Shown piece by piece: positions 27,970 to 40,200 of a DNA stretch of 64,000 nucleotides. Each line of letters starts with the position of its first letter. Positions within the stretch are counted from its first letter, which is position 1. The notes beneath the pieces are model-generated. The model did not search any database. It saw nothing but the letters and a program-made list of their open reading frames with translations, and was not told the origin of the DNA. Origin of the DNA: Patiria miniata (Eukaryota > Echinodermata > Asteroidea > Valvatida > Asterinidae); assembly GCF_015706575.1 (NCBI RefSeq), contig NW_024037056.1, forward strand, positions 6,833,176 to 6,897,175. The letters are read 5' to 3'. The position numbers and the translations under genes were made by a program.

Positions 27970-30882
27970 TCCAGCGGATATGTGACAAAATATCGATGAA
28001 TTGTGCACTTTTGCATAAAAGCGTGAAACTTGGCACAGATGTTTATATTCATGCGAGAAAATGTTTTAGATGTGGAGCCATCGCAAATTTACCCTTTTAG
28101 GGGCGTGGCATCCATTTAAAAAAAAGGGGGCGGGACTTGTCATGCCCGCAGTAAAAATGGTTTTTCCCACTTGTTACAAAAGCAGGAAACTTCACAAAGA
28201 CATAATTATATAGATTATTAGTGTTTTCCAGATTCGGAGCCACCACAAAAATACCTTTTTAGGGGCGTGGCAGCCATTAAAAGAAAAGGGGGGGGGTAAT
28301 ATTATGCCCACTTTGGAAAACATTGTGCCCATATTTCATGAACGAATAAAACGTCCCACAGACGTTTATATTCATGAGAAAAAAATTCCAGATGTGGAGC
28401 CATCTCGAATACACCCTTTTAGGGGCGTGGCAACCATATAGGAAAAAAAAGGGGGCGGGGTTTTCATTATGCCCACCCTGGAAATATTTTTCCCACACTC
28501 AGAGAGAAATGGAACTTTCCACAAACATTGACATTCATGAGAAAACAAATTCCAGATGTGGAGCCATCTCGAACACACCCTTTTAGGGGCGTGGCAACCA
28601 TATAAGGAAATAAAGGGGGGGGGGGGCGGGGTTTTCATTATGCCCACCCTGGAAATATTGTTCCCACATTCATAGAGAAATGGAACTTTCCACAGACATT
28701 GACATTTGTGAGAAAAACAATTCCAGATGTGGAGCCATCGCGACCACACCCTTTTAGGGGCGTGGCAGCCATATTGAAAAAAAGGGGGGCGGGGTTCTCA
28801 TTATGCCCAACATGGGAAAAATGTGCCCACATCTCATAAACGAATGAAGCTAATTTCCACAGACATTAATACTCACGATATAAAAATCATACGTGGAGCA
28901 ATCGCAAACACACCCTTTTAGGGGCGTGGCAGCCATAATAAAATGGGGGGGGGTGTAGTCATGATGCCCCTATAAAAGAACTTTGTGCCTTCCTTTCATA
29001 AATGGATTAAATTCCACTCGGACAATATATTCATAAAAATGTTGTTTTTTTAATGTGAGGCCATCACAAACCTACCCTTTTAGAGGTGCGGCATCCATTT
29101 TTAAAAGGGGGGGGGTACTCAATATGCACAACGTGGAAAATTTTGACCGCGTTTCATATAATAAAATCCACCTCAGATAGCTGTTTAATGTGTTGGAGTA
29201 GGGCCGCCTTTATAGTTGGAATTTACTGTTGACAAACCCTTTGTTTTCTTACACTATGCATTCTTGCCTCTCTATATTAACCCAGTTACTGGTTCTTTCG
29301 TCTGTAGAATTATTGATAACCTTTCAACTGCATCAATATCTGAATTAGGGGTATAAACTGGGGTACCTCAGTTAGTCCTGGAAAGACTAGTGTTACTTCT
29401 TCAAATACATTGTTTCCCCTGCCTTTTTTTCTGACAAACCAAAAGGCATATGCAGTGTCGCACCTGTATAACGTATAATTTTTTTTAATGGATTTGGTCG
29501 GGGTAAAGAAAAACACTCATAAGAGCTTGATATACCATTTTTAAGAGAACAGAGGTGTTGTGTGGTGGGGGTACACAGATTCATTGAATGTGAAGTCATA
29601 GTAGACGTGTCCACCACTTTGTGAGGCGAGAACATCGTGTTGTTACCCAATCTGCTGTCAATGGGGCGCAACGGGTAGGGGGTAGGGGGATTTTATACTC
29701 CTCCCCCCCGTAAAAAAAGGATTTCCATGGCCCTTTAATGTTAAATGTTAGAGTTTAGGGCTGCCATTGTGTGCTGCGTATTTGTAATTATGAAATCACT
29801 CTGGAATTTAGATGTGCATGATAATATAGGTGCAAGTACACACATTGAACAATATAACACGGGTTAGCCTACCGGTACTTACTCATGCTCTTTGGGGTAA
29901 GTCATTGTATTACCAAATAATATAGGTTATGGGCCAATCAACATTATAAGAAATCAACAACAAAATATAAAAATTGCAATTGTGGGCACAGTGAATAGGC
30001 CCCTCACACCTCTAAAAGGATGAGTTTGCTGTGGCTCTACATAAGAACTTTCTTTTATAGGGGCATCATGACTATCCCCCCCTATTTTACTATGGCTGCC
30101 ACGCCCCTAAAAGGGTGTGTTTACGATGGCTTCATGTGTGACTTTTTTTTTCTCTTGAATTTTAATATCTGTGGGAATTAGCTTTATTCGTTTATGAGAT
30201 GTTGGCACATTTTTTCCCATGTTGGGCATAATGAGAACCCCGCCCCCCTTTTTTTCAATATGGCTGCCACGCCCCTAAAAGGGTGTGGTCGCGATGGCTC
30301 CACATCTGGAATTGTTTTTCTCACGAATGTCAATGTCTGTGGAAAGTTCCATTTCTCTATGAATGTGGGAACAATATTTCCAGGGTGGGCATAATAAAAA
30401 CCCCGCCCCCTTTTTTTTCCTATATGGTTGCCACGCCCCTAAAAAGGTGTATTCGAGATGGCTCCACATCTGGATTTTTTTTTCTCATGAATATAAACGT
30501 CTGTGGGACGTTTTATTCTTTCATGAAATATGGGCACAATGTTTTCCAAAGTGGGCATAATATTACCCCCCCCTTTTCTTTTAATGGCTGCCACGCCCCT
30601 AAAAAGGTACTTTTGTGGTGGCTCCGAATCTGGAAAACACTAATAATCTATATAATTATGTCTTTGTGAAGTTTCCTGCTTTTGTAACAAGTGGGAAAAA
30701 ACATTTTTACTGCGGGCATGACAAGTCCCGCCCCCCCTTTTTTTAAATGGATGCCACGCCCCTAAAAGGGTAAATTTGCGATGGCTCCACATCTAAAACA
30801 TTTTCTCGCATGAATATAAACATCTGTGCCAAGTTTCACGCTTTTATGCAAAAGTGCACAATTTTGTCACATATTCGCTGGA
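27970..30882. repeat. 2.9-kb fold-back of GGGGCGTGGC repeat arrays
   Basis: The left array has about seven units of 160-171 bp, each with TTTTAGGGGCGTGGC (near 28101, 28262, 28422, 28586, 28757, 28921, 29090). The right array holds five inverse units (about 30100-30760). The ends TCCAGCGGATATGTGAC and GTCACATATTCGCTGGA are inverse. The loop is about 29170-30000. No clean target duplication found. Encoded frames such as MWSHLEYT... are repeat artefacts. It lies inside a pseudogene intron. Confidence 0.8.
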
Positions 30883-31238
30883 CTATAACACTTGTCAAGA
30901 TTTATAACGGTTCAAAGTAATTCTTTTCAATAGAAAACAGGTTCAGCGGGAACATGATAATAAATTCCACTTGAAAAAACTGCTAATGTTTGAAATCTCA
31001 TTATTTCCAAATTGCTCTCACCCTGTTAATTAAGATAAGCGATTAAAATCCAAGGTAATAATACACTAAAATGTTAAACTTAACTCCAGTCTTTTCATCT
31101 CATTCTTGGCATCCGTCTGTGGGAAGTCAGGCTTGGGGTATGGCTCTCCTAAAGAACCAGAATATCTTTCTTAAATTAAATAAAAACACATCAATTTGAG
31201 AAAAATCTCAATCCATTCTTATTGATTACCCTATGCAG

Positions 31239-31400
31239 GCAAACTCCAGAGAGGGGAGCTCCCCGCCTGTGAGTGTCCGGTCACAGCACTACAGCACTAC
31301 CTTATCTACAGCTGCTATACCCAGCCCGAATCCACTAGATGATGATCATCGGGATAATACTAACATTGAGCAGGATGCATTTGTTCACTTTTCTTTCTAA
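31239..31400 (+). pseudogene. ASIC pseudogene exon 7 relic (frameshifted)
   Basis: After the acceptor CTATGCAG it reads SKLQRGELPACECPV, parallel to the intact TKLKAGEIKGCECPV. The match then shifts frame and continues as LSTAAIPSPNPLDDD (intact LSTAALPNNNVMEE) before ending at TAA (31398). The rest of the exon is unrecognisable. Confidence 0.75.
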
Positions 31401-31917
31401 ACGAAAGGCATGATTACTTAGTTGCTCTCTCCTTGCTCTTCAACATAATTATTCGGTTTTGTTTATACTAATTGTCAATTTGTGTGTTTTGTTTTCACGA
31501 TTTTTGGGGCATTTTGGGCGTGTTAAATCTCTCTTAAAGGATTTTATTTGGGTCCTTCGTGCGCCTCTTGCGCACAAAAGGATTCACATGAATTACTGTG
31601 TGACAGCAAATAAGTGACACTATGTTTACGTTATTAGTTCATTACTAAACGAAAAAGAAAAGAAAATTGAAGGGGTGAAATTCGGGGGGAAAGCATGACA
31701 CTACATGTCAACCCTTTTGTTAGATCGTGATGTAAAATTAACTTTTAAAGCAAAATGAATTGCGTGTGGAAATAATAACCTAAGCTGTCTGACCAGTGGT
31801 CGAGTTCAGAACTGGTATCCTCTCTAAAAAATCCCCTGATAAATCTGTCTGCCCAGTATTAAACCATTGCAGTTTTAATCACTTCAAATCGCAATATGTC
31901 ATTTTCTACTATTACAG

Positions 31918-32013
31918 GAACAATTGGATTGTACTGGATGTGTTCTACGAAGATATCAACTATGAGCTTTACGAGAAGTCGGAAGCAATTACATCTTAAT
32001 TCGGCGTTGATCA
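31918..32013 (+). pseudogene. ASIC pseudogene exon 8 relic (frameshifted)
   Basis: Acceptor ATTACAG, donor GTAAGTG. It reads RNNWIVLDVFYEDINYELYE then KSEAITS and a TAA. The downstream part SALI is in the next frame. The exon is 96 bases against 92 in both other copies, so one base too many for the frame. Confidence 0.8.
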
Positions 32014-32592
32014 GTAAGTGCAATTGTGCTAAACATATATATGTTTTTGATTTCAACCGTTTGAAACTCTCATCTTCCAGCCTTTAATTTTGATCACCGC
32101 CATGCGTAGAGCAAAATTAAAACGGTATAGATAAAGACCGCCCGACATGTACCGAGTGATTCGTTATAGTCACCGGTTGAAAGGCAGTAATATTTCAATG
32201 AGCAGTTGGCCGTATTGCGCAATGCGTTTTGATAACGACAATATGACAATTAAACAGCTCGTTTTGAAAACAATATCTATTGTCATTTCCATTGTAATTC
32301 AAATTGAGGCGATGTTTTATGTCAACGTATAGTGAAGTGTCAATAATGTTGTTTCTTCTATAGTGTATACATTATAATACATACATGTATTTAAACCACA
32401 CGCCACACCTTTAAAATTATAACAAAAGAAAACGAACAAAATGATAAATTCGTAAAATACGGTGATTCAGCATAAAGTAGCAATATATTTACAACTTTAA
32501 ACTATTGATATGCATCTGAAATAGTTTACACGGGAATTATCTACTCAGCAGAAAAGTGTCACGCAATGTATTTTCATGGACCGTCTTTGCAG

Positions 32593-32933
32593 GTGACATC
32601 GGCGGTCAGCTCGGGTTGTTTCTCGGCGCCAGTTTCATCACTTTAACGGAGATCCTGTCTTACTTGGGCCGGAAATTGGGCAGAGTCCTGGCCCGGAGAG
32701 AGCCGAGGAAGACCGCCACTAGCACCAAGGGCGAGATGCCTAGCCTGCAATGCTTGAGATGGAGACGGTCAAGACTGCTTAGAATCGGAGACCAGCTTTT
32801 CCTTTACGCCGACAAAATATCAGCAAGGTGCGATGAGGTAGCGAATCTGAAGCTTTTTGACGGATACCCGCCCGACCGAAATGATGCAGCTGCACCGTAC
32901 CAACGGAAGCGCTGCTTTACGCTACTTCAATAA
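32593..32933 (+). pseudogene. ASIC pseudogene terminal exon (frame open)
   Basis: Acceptor TTTGCAG. It reads DIGGQLGLFLGASFITLTEI with the GAS selectivity-filter triplet of DEG/ENaC channels, then a 90-residue basic cytoplasmic tail ending CFTLLQ and TAA. The tail is longer than those of the other two copies. Confidence 0.82.
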
Positions 32934-34024
32934 TCCCTTGTCTTTTTCAAACCTACACTAATAATGGGATACAAGCGTGTGGTAATAGCAGCTCATGATC
33001 TGATGTAAATACAAATCTTGTTATACAAAAGAAATTAACATCCATTTAATAAATCGCTCACATTCAAGAGCACGCACCGCACCCCTTTTTTCATCAATTT
33101 AATCCACTCCTTATATCCATGAGTTATATAAATACCAAATTGAAGTCATTATGTTTAAATTAAAATGATAGGAGTTTATTACCTGTTTCACTTAACAGAT
33201 GTATTTACCAGTATAATACAATGAATTCAAGGAATTTGCATTTTTATAGGGTAAAGACATCTAATTATTTATCAACGGTTAAATGCCAAAGACCTATATT
33301 TTTTAGAATAGTCTCTCCCCACTCCCCCGTCTTAGATCAATTGGTGGTTTAAAAAGCATCTTAAGAAATATCTATAAACAACTATATTTAAACCGGTTTT
33401 ATTTTTTGTACTTAGAAATGTTGTATGTCTAAATATACCGTTCCAAATGATTCGCTTATCAATTCAACTGAACGTATAGTACACTGTAGTAGTAATAGTA
33501 ATTATACAATAATGCTTATTCATAATTACCTAAGACAATCTACAAATTCCTATTGGTCGAAAGCCTGTCAATTGGCCGGTCTAAAATGGTTGATAAAACA
33601 CCTGCCGTAAGCGCGCTCACGACTGAGCTGCGATTTATTTCCTTGCAAAGTAAGTTACAACCATTTTATCGTTTTGACTTATTCGTACAATATATTCAAA
33701 CAATTGTCTGCTGTGATGTGGGATATGCCTGTTTAAACCCCCTTGGGCACATAGCATCCTCGGCTTCACCTCGGGTGCTATGTGCCCCTCGGCTGTTAAA
33801 AACGTAATATCCCACATCACAACAGTCAACAATAATATTGATAAATTTAAGTCGAATTTTGTTCTCTTTTTATCCATTTTCATATATTTAATTTTTGTAA
33901 TTAATCGGACCATCAAATGCAACATTGACACGCCACTGTGTATTTCCAATCTATCCATAAAAGAGTCTGTTTGAAATTCACAGCTTACTGATGATTAGAT
34001 GGGGTATTTTGTCCGTACATTGAA
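32934..34024. other. Spacer between convergent ASIC copies
   Basis: About 1.1 kb separating two stop codons that face each other. It contains a hairpin GGGCACATAGCA / TGCTATGTGCCC (33747-33786) flanked by GATGTGGGATAT and ATATCCCACATC, probably a small TIR element. No other gene was seen. Confidence 0.5.
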
Positions 34025-34218
34025 CTACGATCCAGAAGATGAAGGCAGGTCCTGAATACCAATGGTATCTTCCCGTGGTCGAGTTTTAGGCTTGACAATC
34101 TGTCGTTGCGAGCAGCTCGTGAAAAAGCGGCCTGTTTTGCGACCGAGGTATTCAAATATCTCGGCCATTGTTATGAAGCTGGCCCCAAGGAATAGGCCCA
34201 ACTGGCCACCAATATCAC
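34025..34218 (-). CDS. ASIC-like exon 9 (terminal)
   Basis: Acceptor GCTTCACAG. SDIGGQLGLFLGASFITMAE completes TM2 with the GAS filter. Tail EYLGRKTGRFFTSCSQRQIV ends LPSSSGS and TAG. No poly(A) signal was assigned. Confidence 0.94.
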
Positions 34219-37200
34219 CTGTGAAGCAAAAAAAACCCAGCAATTAGAAAGGAATAACGTCCATGAACCAGACCGTACTTGTTTGTGTAGCGTTTGTATA
34301 GAAACTAATAACAATCAGGATCGATTATAGCAGCAACCAAAGCAAAATATTACGGACATCATTGATGTTATTTTCATTGTGAAGCTTTTGGTACAAACAC
34401 AATGAAGTAGGTATGTTTTAGGTGTTTAATTGTACAAAATGCATTTCTTTGCATTGGATCCATGACACTTACTGATTAAAGCTGACGCGCTGATTGCCTC
34501 GGATTGCACGTACTTCTCGAAGTTCAGGGACTCGTAGAAGACGTCCAACAAGATCCAATTTTCCCTGCAGATTTCAGGAGAAGAATTACGAAAATGGAAA
34601 GTTCGCTAGTTCTCTGCCTTGCATATAGTTTGGTACAAACATATCAATGGCCAGGGTTCGTCTATACAGGGCGAGTAAAAAAAAGCGGAACCCATGATGT
34701 TTGAAGACAATTGTGACGACCGTACGCATTTTTTTTTACGAGACTAGTTTTAGGGTCAATGTGTATAAATGGTGACGGATTGACCAATTTAAGTAATGTT
34801 TTCATCTAAAAGTAGCTTATGGAATTGTCTTTTAGTCCTTTTTATTTTTGGCGCTACATACCTTTTTATATATGAAATATAATTTTGGGGGTTTGGGTTC
34901 TGCTGTTTTTTGACTCGCCCTGTATGAACACTCAATGTTGACAAATCCATAGAATCACAGGAAACAGCCACCGTGATCATTACTTGCCGGCGTTAACTTC
35001 CGGTTTTGACTTCGGAACCTTCCGGCTTTGACTTAGGAACAGCCGTTTAACTTTACGCACACAAGTCTTTGGAGATAATCATAATGATGGAGGTAGAACG
35101 GTCTTATGGAAACGATCACCCTATTTTAATTAACTATGGTGTAAACAAAAGAAATTAAAAATGTAGGGTTGTTTTTTTCCCCGCGAGGCTCGGTTATGAC
35201 TTTCATCCAAAAAAAGAATTATAATGGACACTTTCATTGTGCGTTAGCAATAATTGTTTGGCTGACCATGTCAGATGTTATGTTAATGAACTATGTCAAA
35301 GTTCACGACTTCCGTGGTGTGGCACGTGTTTGTGTGGAGCGCCATTTTCCCCTACACGTACAGACATGTGAGCAACGATGCACATTGTTTTCATCCGTCA
35401 CTTTTCAAGTTTAATGTGCTCCGTGTTCGTTACCATATAATATCCGTCTACATCGTCTTCGCCAGCTATGATTGTGTCTTTATGAACGCTATGAGTGGTT
35501 AGGCCTAATCATCGTGAATTTAGTGGATGTTGGGCTTGCCGATCGTTAACGATAGTGCCGACAGGATACGAATGGGCAGATCACCACAAACCATGAGTTG
35601 AGCGATTACATTGCATTAAAAAAAATCTCATGTCAACCGTATCAAGTGTGGAGTGAAACTGGGGTGAATATTGGACTCCATATACATCGCCTTGATTTAA
35701 AGGGTGTAGTACAGTGTAACTAACCTGATGTATAATCCTGACTGATCGTCGGTGTAATTAGCAAGGTCGTCTGGACTGTATAACTTCCACAGCTCCTCCA
35801 TTACATTGTTGTTAGGCAGAGCCGCCGTGGATAGACTGGTACGGAACTCGCTGTAGTTGCACGGCACCGGGCACTCGCAACCCTTTATCTCACCCGCCTT
35901 CAGCTTCGCTGCAAGATGAATACATACAATTGTATTCTTTCGAAACAAAGTGGTTACTAGGTGATCTTGTTCGTGCATCCAGTTAATACCACGGGATCAT
36001 ATTCACGAGTTGGCCATATTAAATTGAAAGCGAGGCAAAATCCTCATTTTTGAAAGTTGCGAAGAGAAATGAAAGCAATGACACGAAGTTAATTACATAT
36101 CAATACCAGTCTACTCTAATGAATAATCTAAAATTTGAGATTAAACACACCCTAATGCTTTATAAAGCCAGATTAAAAAAAAAAAAAAACATTGAAAGTG
36201 ACGCTAAAATGCATAAATAGTCTGGCACCATCCCATTCAACAGTTCACAATTTATGAAATACATTCAGGGAACGCGCCCTAAATGGCGTCTTCGCGAATA
36301 AGGATGTAGCCCATGCATTGGCTAACGGTACTGCTATATCACTGAAGGGGAATTTGTGTATATCAACATTTTCGAACGAACAGAATAGATATTTCTGAAA
36401 AGACACCAGGTTACTTTGTATTTGAAGTTGGTTAATGAATAGTTCAAGGAAAGAAACGAGGCTATACTGAGGTCATACTTAAAACTGGCGTGGCACAGTT
36501 CTTGACTTGTGTAGGGGAGCACTCTATTTCATGCCCAGGATGTCTGTAATGTAAAAAAAAAATTACAAACTAAATGAACCAAAGACTACGGTGAAGGTCG
36601 ACACCTTAACCTTCTTCACCAAGACCAATACACAGTTGAGGACAATTCTAATAATGATTTTTTTTTTGAAAAAAAAGTAAGACTGCTGCAAACTGCTGCA
36701 CCCCCATGTTAATGTATGTACCTCTGTCATTTCTGTTTTAGCCTCTGAAGAAGAACTTGCTAAGTTCGCAACGTCAGGCCACATTAACTTTTAGATTTAA
36801 TGATTTTTTTTCATCAATTTGGGGTGACATTTGAGGGGGAAAAATCGAAAACTTGAACATTGATTAATGACTTTTCTAATTAATGAGCGTAGCATACATA
36901 CTACAGTAGAGGACAATATCATGATATTAATTACACATGTAACACGTATATATGCTACATTAGGCGATAATGTTATTCTTTAATTTGTCACACATGTAAA
37001 TACGTATGTAGCATGTGTGCTACATGTACATTGGTTAATACGATCTAATGTCCAACTACAATGGCCATGTGTACACGGGTGCACTACACCGTCATCATCC
37101 ATAGTAGCCCCATAAATGTGGCCTATTTACTGGACTGCCTCCGTAAACATAGACCACACATCCACATGTACAAAAACGTGTCGACTTTGCCAAATTTTGA

Positions 37201-40200
37201 TTTTCACATTAAGGCTTACTTTTTACATTTTTTTTTGCTTTAGAAGCATTCTCACCCTCTATATAGGCTAATCAGAAAGTGCTGCCTTTTTCAGATGTCC
37301 ATTTTTCGTGAAATTTCTAGATACATTTGCACACGTTTGCGTATCAAAATTTTAACATGAAATTTCACAAAAAATAGACATCTGAAAAAGGCAGCACTTT
37401 CTGATTAGCCTATAAAGAGGGTGAGTATGCTTCTAAAGCAAAAAAAACCTACAAAGTAAACCTAAATGTGAAAATCAAAATTTGTCAAAGTCGACACGTT
37501 TTTGTACATGTGGATGTGTGGCCTATGTTTACGGAGGCAGTCCAGTAAATAGGCCACATTTATGGGGCTACATCCATAGGTGCATACATGCTACTGGGTT
37601 TTTTTTCAAAAAAAATCCTGCTTCAGGGCCAACATTTTTTTTCTTTGAAATAAGAGCTTTATGTGAATCTAATTGATATTGGGAAGACGATGAACAATAA
37701 AATATTTACCTGGCAATCACCTCCAACTTTGTACAACGCCTCAATTTCCCAAAACAACATAAAACGGATGACCGCGTTGAATCTTGACAAACAATAGCAT
37801 CACCTAACTAACTATAACCAGTAGAGGGGGCTATAACACTTCTAAAATAGTAGCTTAAGTGCTGCAATGGGTGATAAGTGATGGATTTGTTTTTATATGC
37901 CAGAATACTGGACCAAAGTGTGTGTACCAGATATGCTACAATACTCGATAGAGGGTTAAGAATAATTACATGTGCTCAAATGATGATATTATTGTTTTTA
38001 CCGCAACTTAAAGCGACTTGCAAGCAACACATTAAATTTTTTGATAGTTAAGGATTTGGTGTTTGAATTTCTGTTGACACCATTGATGCCACGTTGACGC
38101 CATTTCTAAGGGGGAAAAACAATTCCTTTGCCGCCCTTTGGGTTGTCCTTACCTAACGAGTCTGCATTCACAATTCTCGTAGATCTTCTTGGCTTTACAC
38201 TCGATGGAACAGCCTTGGAGCGTGTACTTTTCATAATGTGTCAGAGTCTTCGTCTCGTCACATCTTCCCCACGGTTCCTCAAGGTTATTGTACTGAACGA
38301 AAGAAATTACAAATCGACAGTAAAAGTTTACATATACCGGTACACATGTACGCATCCGAACAGAAGCAGGCAGCAGCCGGTGTGTTCCGCTTTACTTGGA
38401 GATAATCATGCAAATATCAGGGTTCGACCTCGCGAGAGGGGGGGGGGGGGGGCAGCCAAAAATGGAAAAGGAGATGTGAAGTCGTATTTGCTATTCGTTT
38501 AATAAACATTTAACAAAATGGGCGTCTTCAGGGGTGTCAATGGGGGTGGGGTGTGCATGTCCTGCTGCCCACCCTCGAAAAAAATGATGCCAGTGAGAGT
38601 ACAATGATAAACAATTTGAAGGGGGGGGATGTGCTTTGCCCCCCCCCCCCCCAAAGAAAAATCCCGAGGACGCTCATGACCTTAGCAGTAGCCCGCTTGC
38701 CAAATGTGAGTTAAAACAATGGCGGACTAGTCAAAACCATTCCTTTAGAAGAGTCCGCCTGGCGAGTCTAAATTAGTGTAAGTAACATTGTTGTTTATGA
38801 CATTTTGATGCAAACAATAAAAAATCTATTGCGGAGTGGCAAAAAAGCCTGCGGACTAGGTAAGAGTAGGTTTCACTCGTGTGGCTGGCTAGTGAAAAAA
38901 AGTTATTGGAGAACCCTAGAAAATGTTATACCTTTTAATATGCAACGGTCACTATACACGTGTCTTTCCAGCCTAGTGGTCGTGCGTAGAACCAAGGATT
39001 TATTGTGGAATTTCGATTATTCTGTCCTATTGCTCTTCAAAATGATTGATTTTGTTTTACCCTGGTTGGTACTTGGTACCTAGTTGGTATTTGGTACTTT
39101 GTTAAAAAAAAAAGACTTCCCGAATCCTCTGCTGGCTTCCTACGTTGAAACAAGGAACACATTACCTGGATTTTGTTTGCGAAAAAAAAAGGATAATTAA
39201 GACAGGCCTCGAGTTTACCATTAAGACGATGGGCTTGCGAACACATTTTAGATTGCCTGAACTGAGCAATATATTATTAATGAAAAGACGAACCTCTCGT
39301 TTGCGTACACCAACGAACGCGTGGACGCCAGGACCGATTGCGAACCCTTCCGCGTCGACAGAGGGCGGCGTTTCTTGGCCATGAACCAATACCTTCAGTC
39401 CGGCTTCCAAATTGCCTACCCGTACTGGTTCAACGTATTCATGCTGAGAATTGGAGGGAAACGAGTTGAGAGATTCAGAGATAAGTGTTGCATGACAACA
39501 AGTTTTGGAATTTGTTTGAGGACCGACTTTTTATTAAAGAAAACTGTGATCTTAATTGATGTTGCCTACCTGCTGTATATCAATGATCATTCTCAGGCCG
39601 TTACCACTTCCCGGTTGGATCTGATGTAAGATTGGTAGGTCATTTTCATCCGAGTCTTCGCCGGAATTAAAGGTCCAGCAGTTGCCGAATGAAGTAAACA
39701 CGTGCGTGAAATTCTTCGGAAAAAATTAATAATCAAAAGGCCTTGTTTTTAGGAAAATCTGTTATTCGCGCCAAAAGGGGGCTATCCCCGGCCCCCATCC
39801 CAAGAGGTTGTAACTTTGTGCTGTGTTTTTAGGTGCATAGCTTTGAACAAAAAATAGTACATAATACGTTTACATTCGTTGTACAACACTGTAGTAAATT
39901 CAATTCCTTTAGGGGCATTCAACCTATGGGCGATTTGAACTGTAAGTTAATTCAGTCCATGCAATCAGCTCTTTATAAGGAATCTTTACATTGAAACAAA
40001 AGCGATGCCGCACTGGCAAAAACGAAGGCTCTTTTCCCAATCTCAGTGACCAAAGAACCCATCCCATTGGCAGAAGAACCCATCCCGGTGGCTGAAGAAC
40101 CCATTCCAGTGGCCGAAGAACCCATCCCGGTGGCTGAAGAACCCTGATCCCAGTGGCCGAAGAACCCATCCCGGTGACAGAAGAACCATTCCGGCCGAAG

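Larger units (their letters stand above)
24741..32933 (+). pseudogene. Decayed ASIC-like (DEG/ENaC) channel gene
   Basis: Six exon relics in order: 24741-24887, about 26250-26382, 27352-27413, 31239-~31400, 31918-32013, 32593-32933. Each aligns, with the same exon phases, to exons 4-9 of the intact minus-strand gene. Damage: the exon-4 acceptor has GG instead of AG; exon 5 has a frameshift and a Tyr (GYNIEC) where the intact copy has Cys (GCSIEC); exon 7 is shifted after CECPV; exon 8 has a one-base frame change leading to a TAA after SEAITS. Exons 6 and 9 remain open. Exons 1-3 were not found. Introns hold a GGCC MITE, a GCGTA-rich MITE and a 2.9-kb fold-back. Could be expressed as RNA, but a full channel is not encoded. 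Confidence 0.82.

Noticed and set aside
28374..30669. Frames with MWSHLEYT... and MWSRWLHIWN...
   Set aside because: They occur once per 160-bp repeat unit on both strands and change frame between units; repeat artefacts.
27970..30882. A 9-bp duplication for the large fold-back, as in the TAGCCC group
   Set aside because: Flanks (CATCACTAA and TAACACTTG) do not match, so I do not place it in that group.
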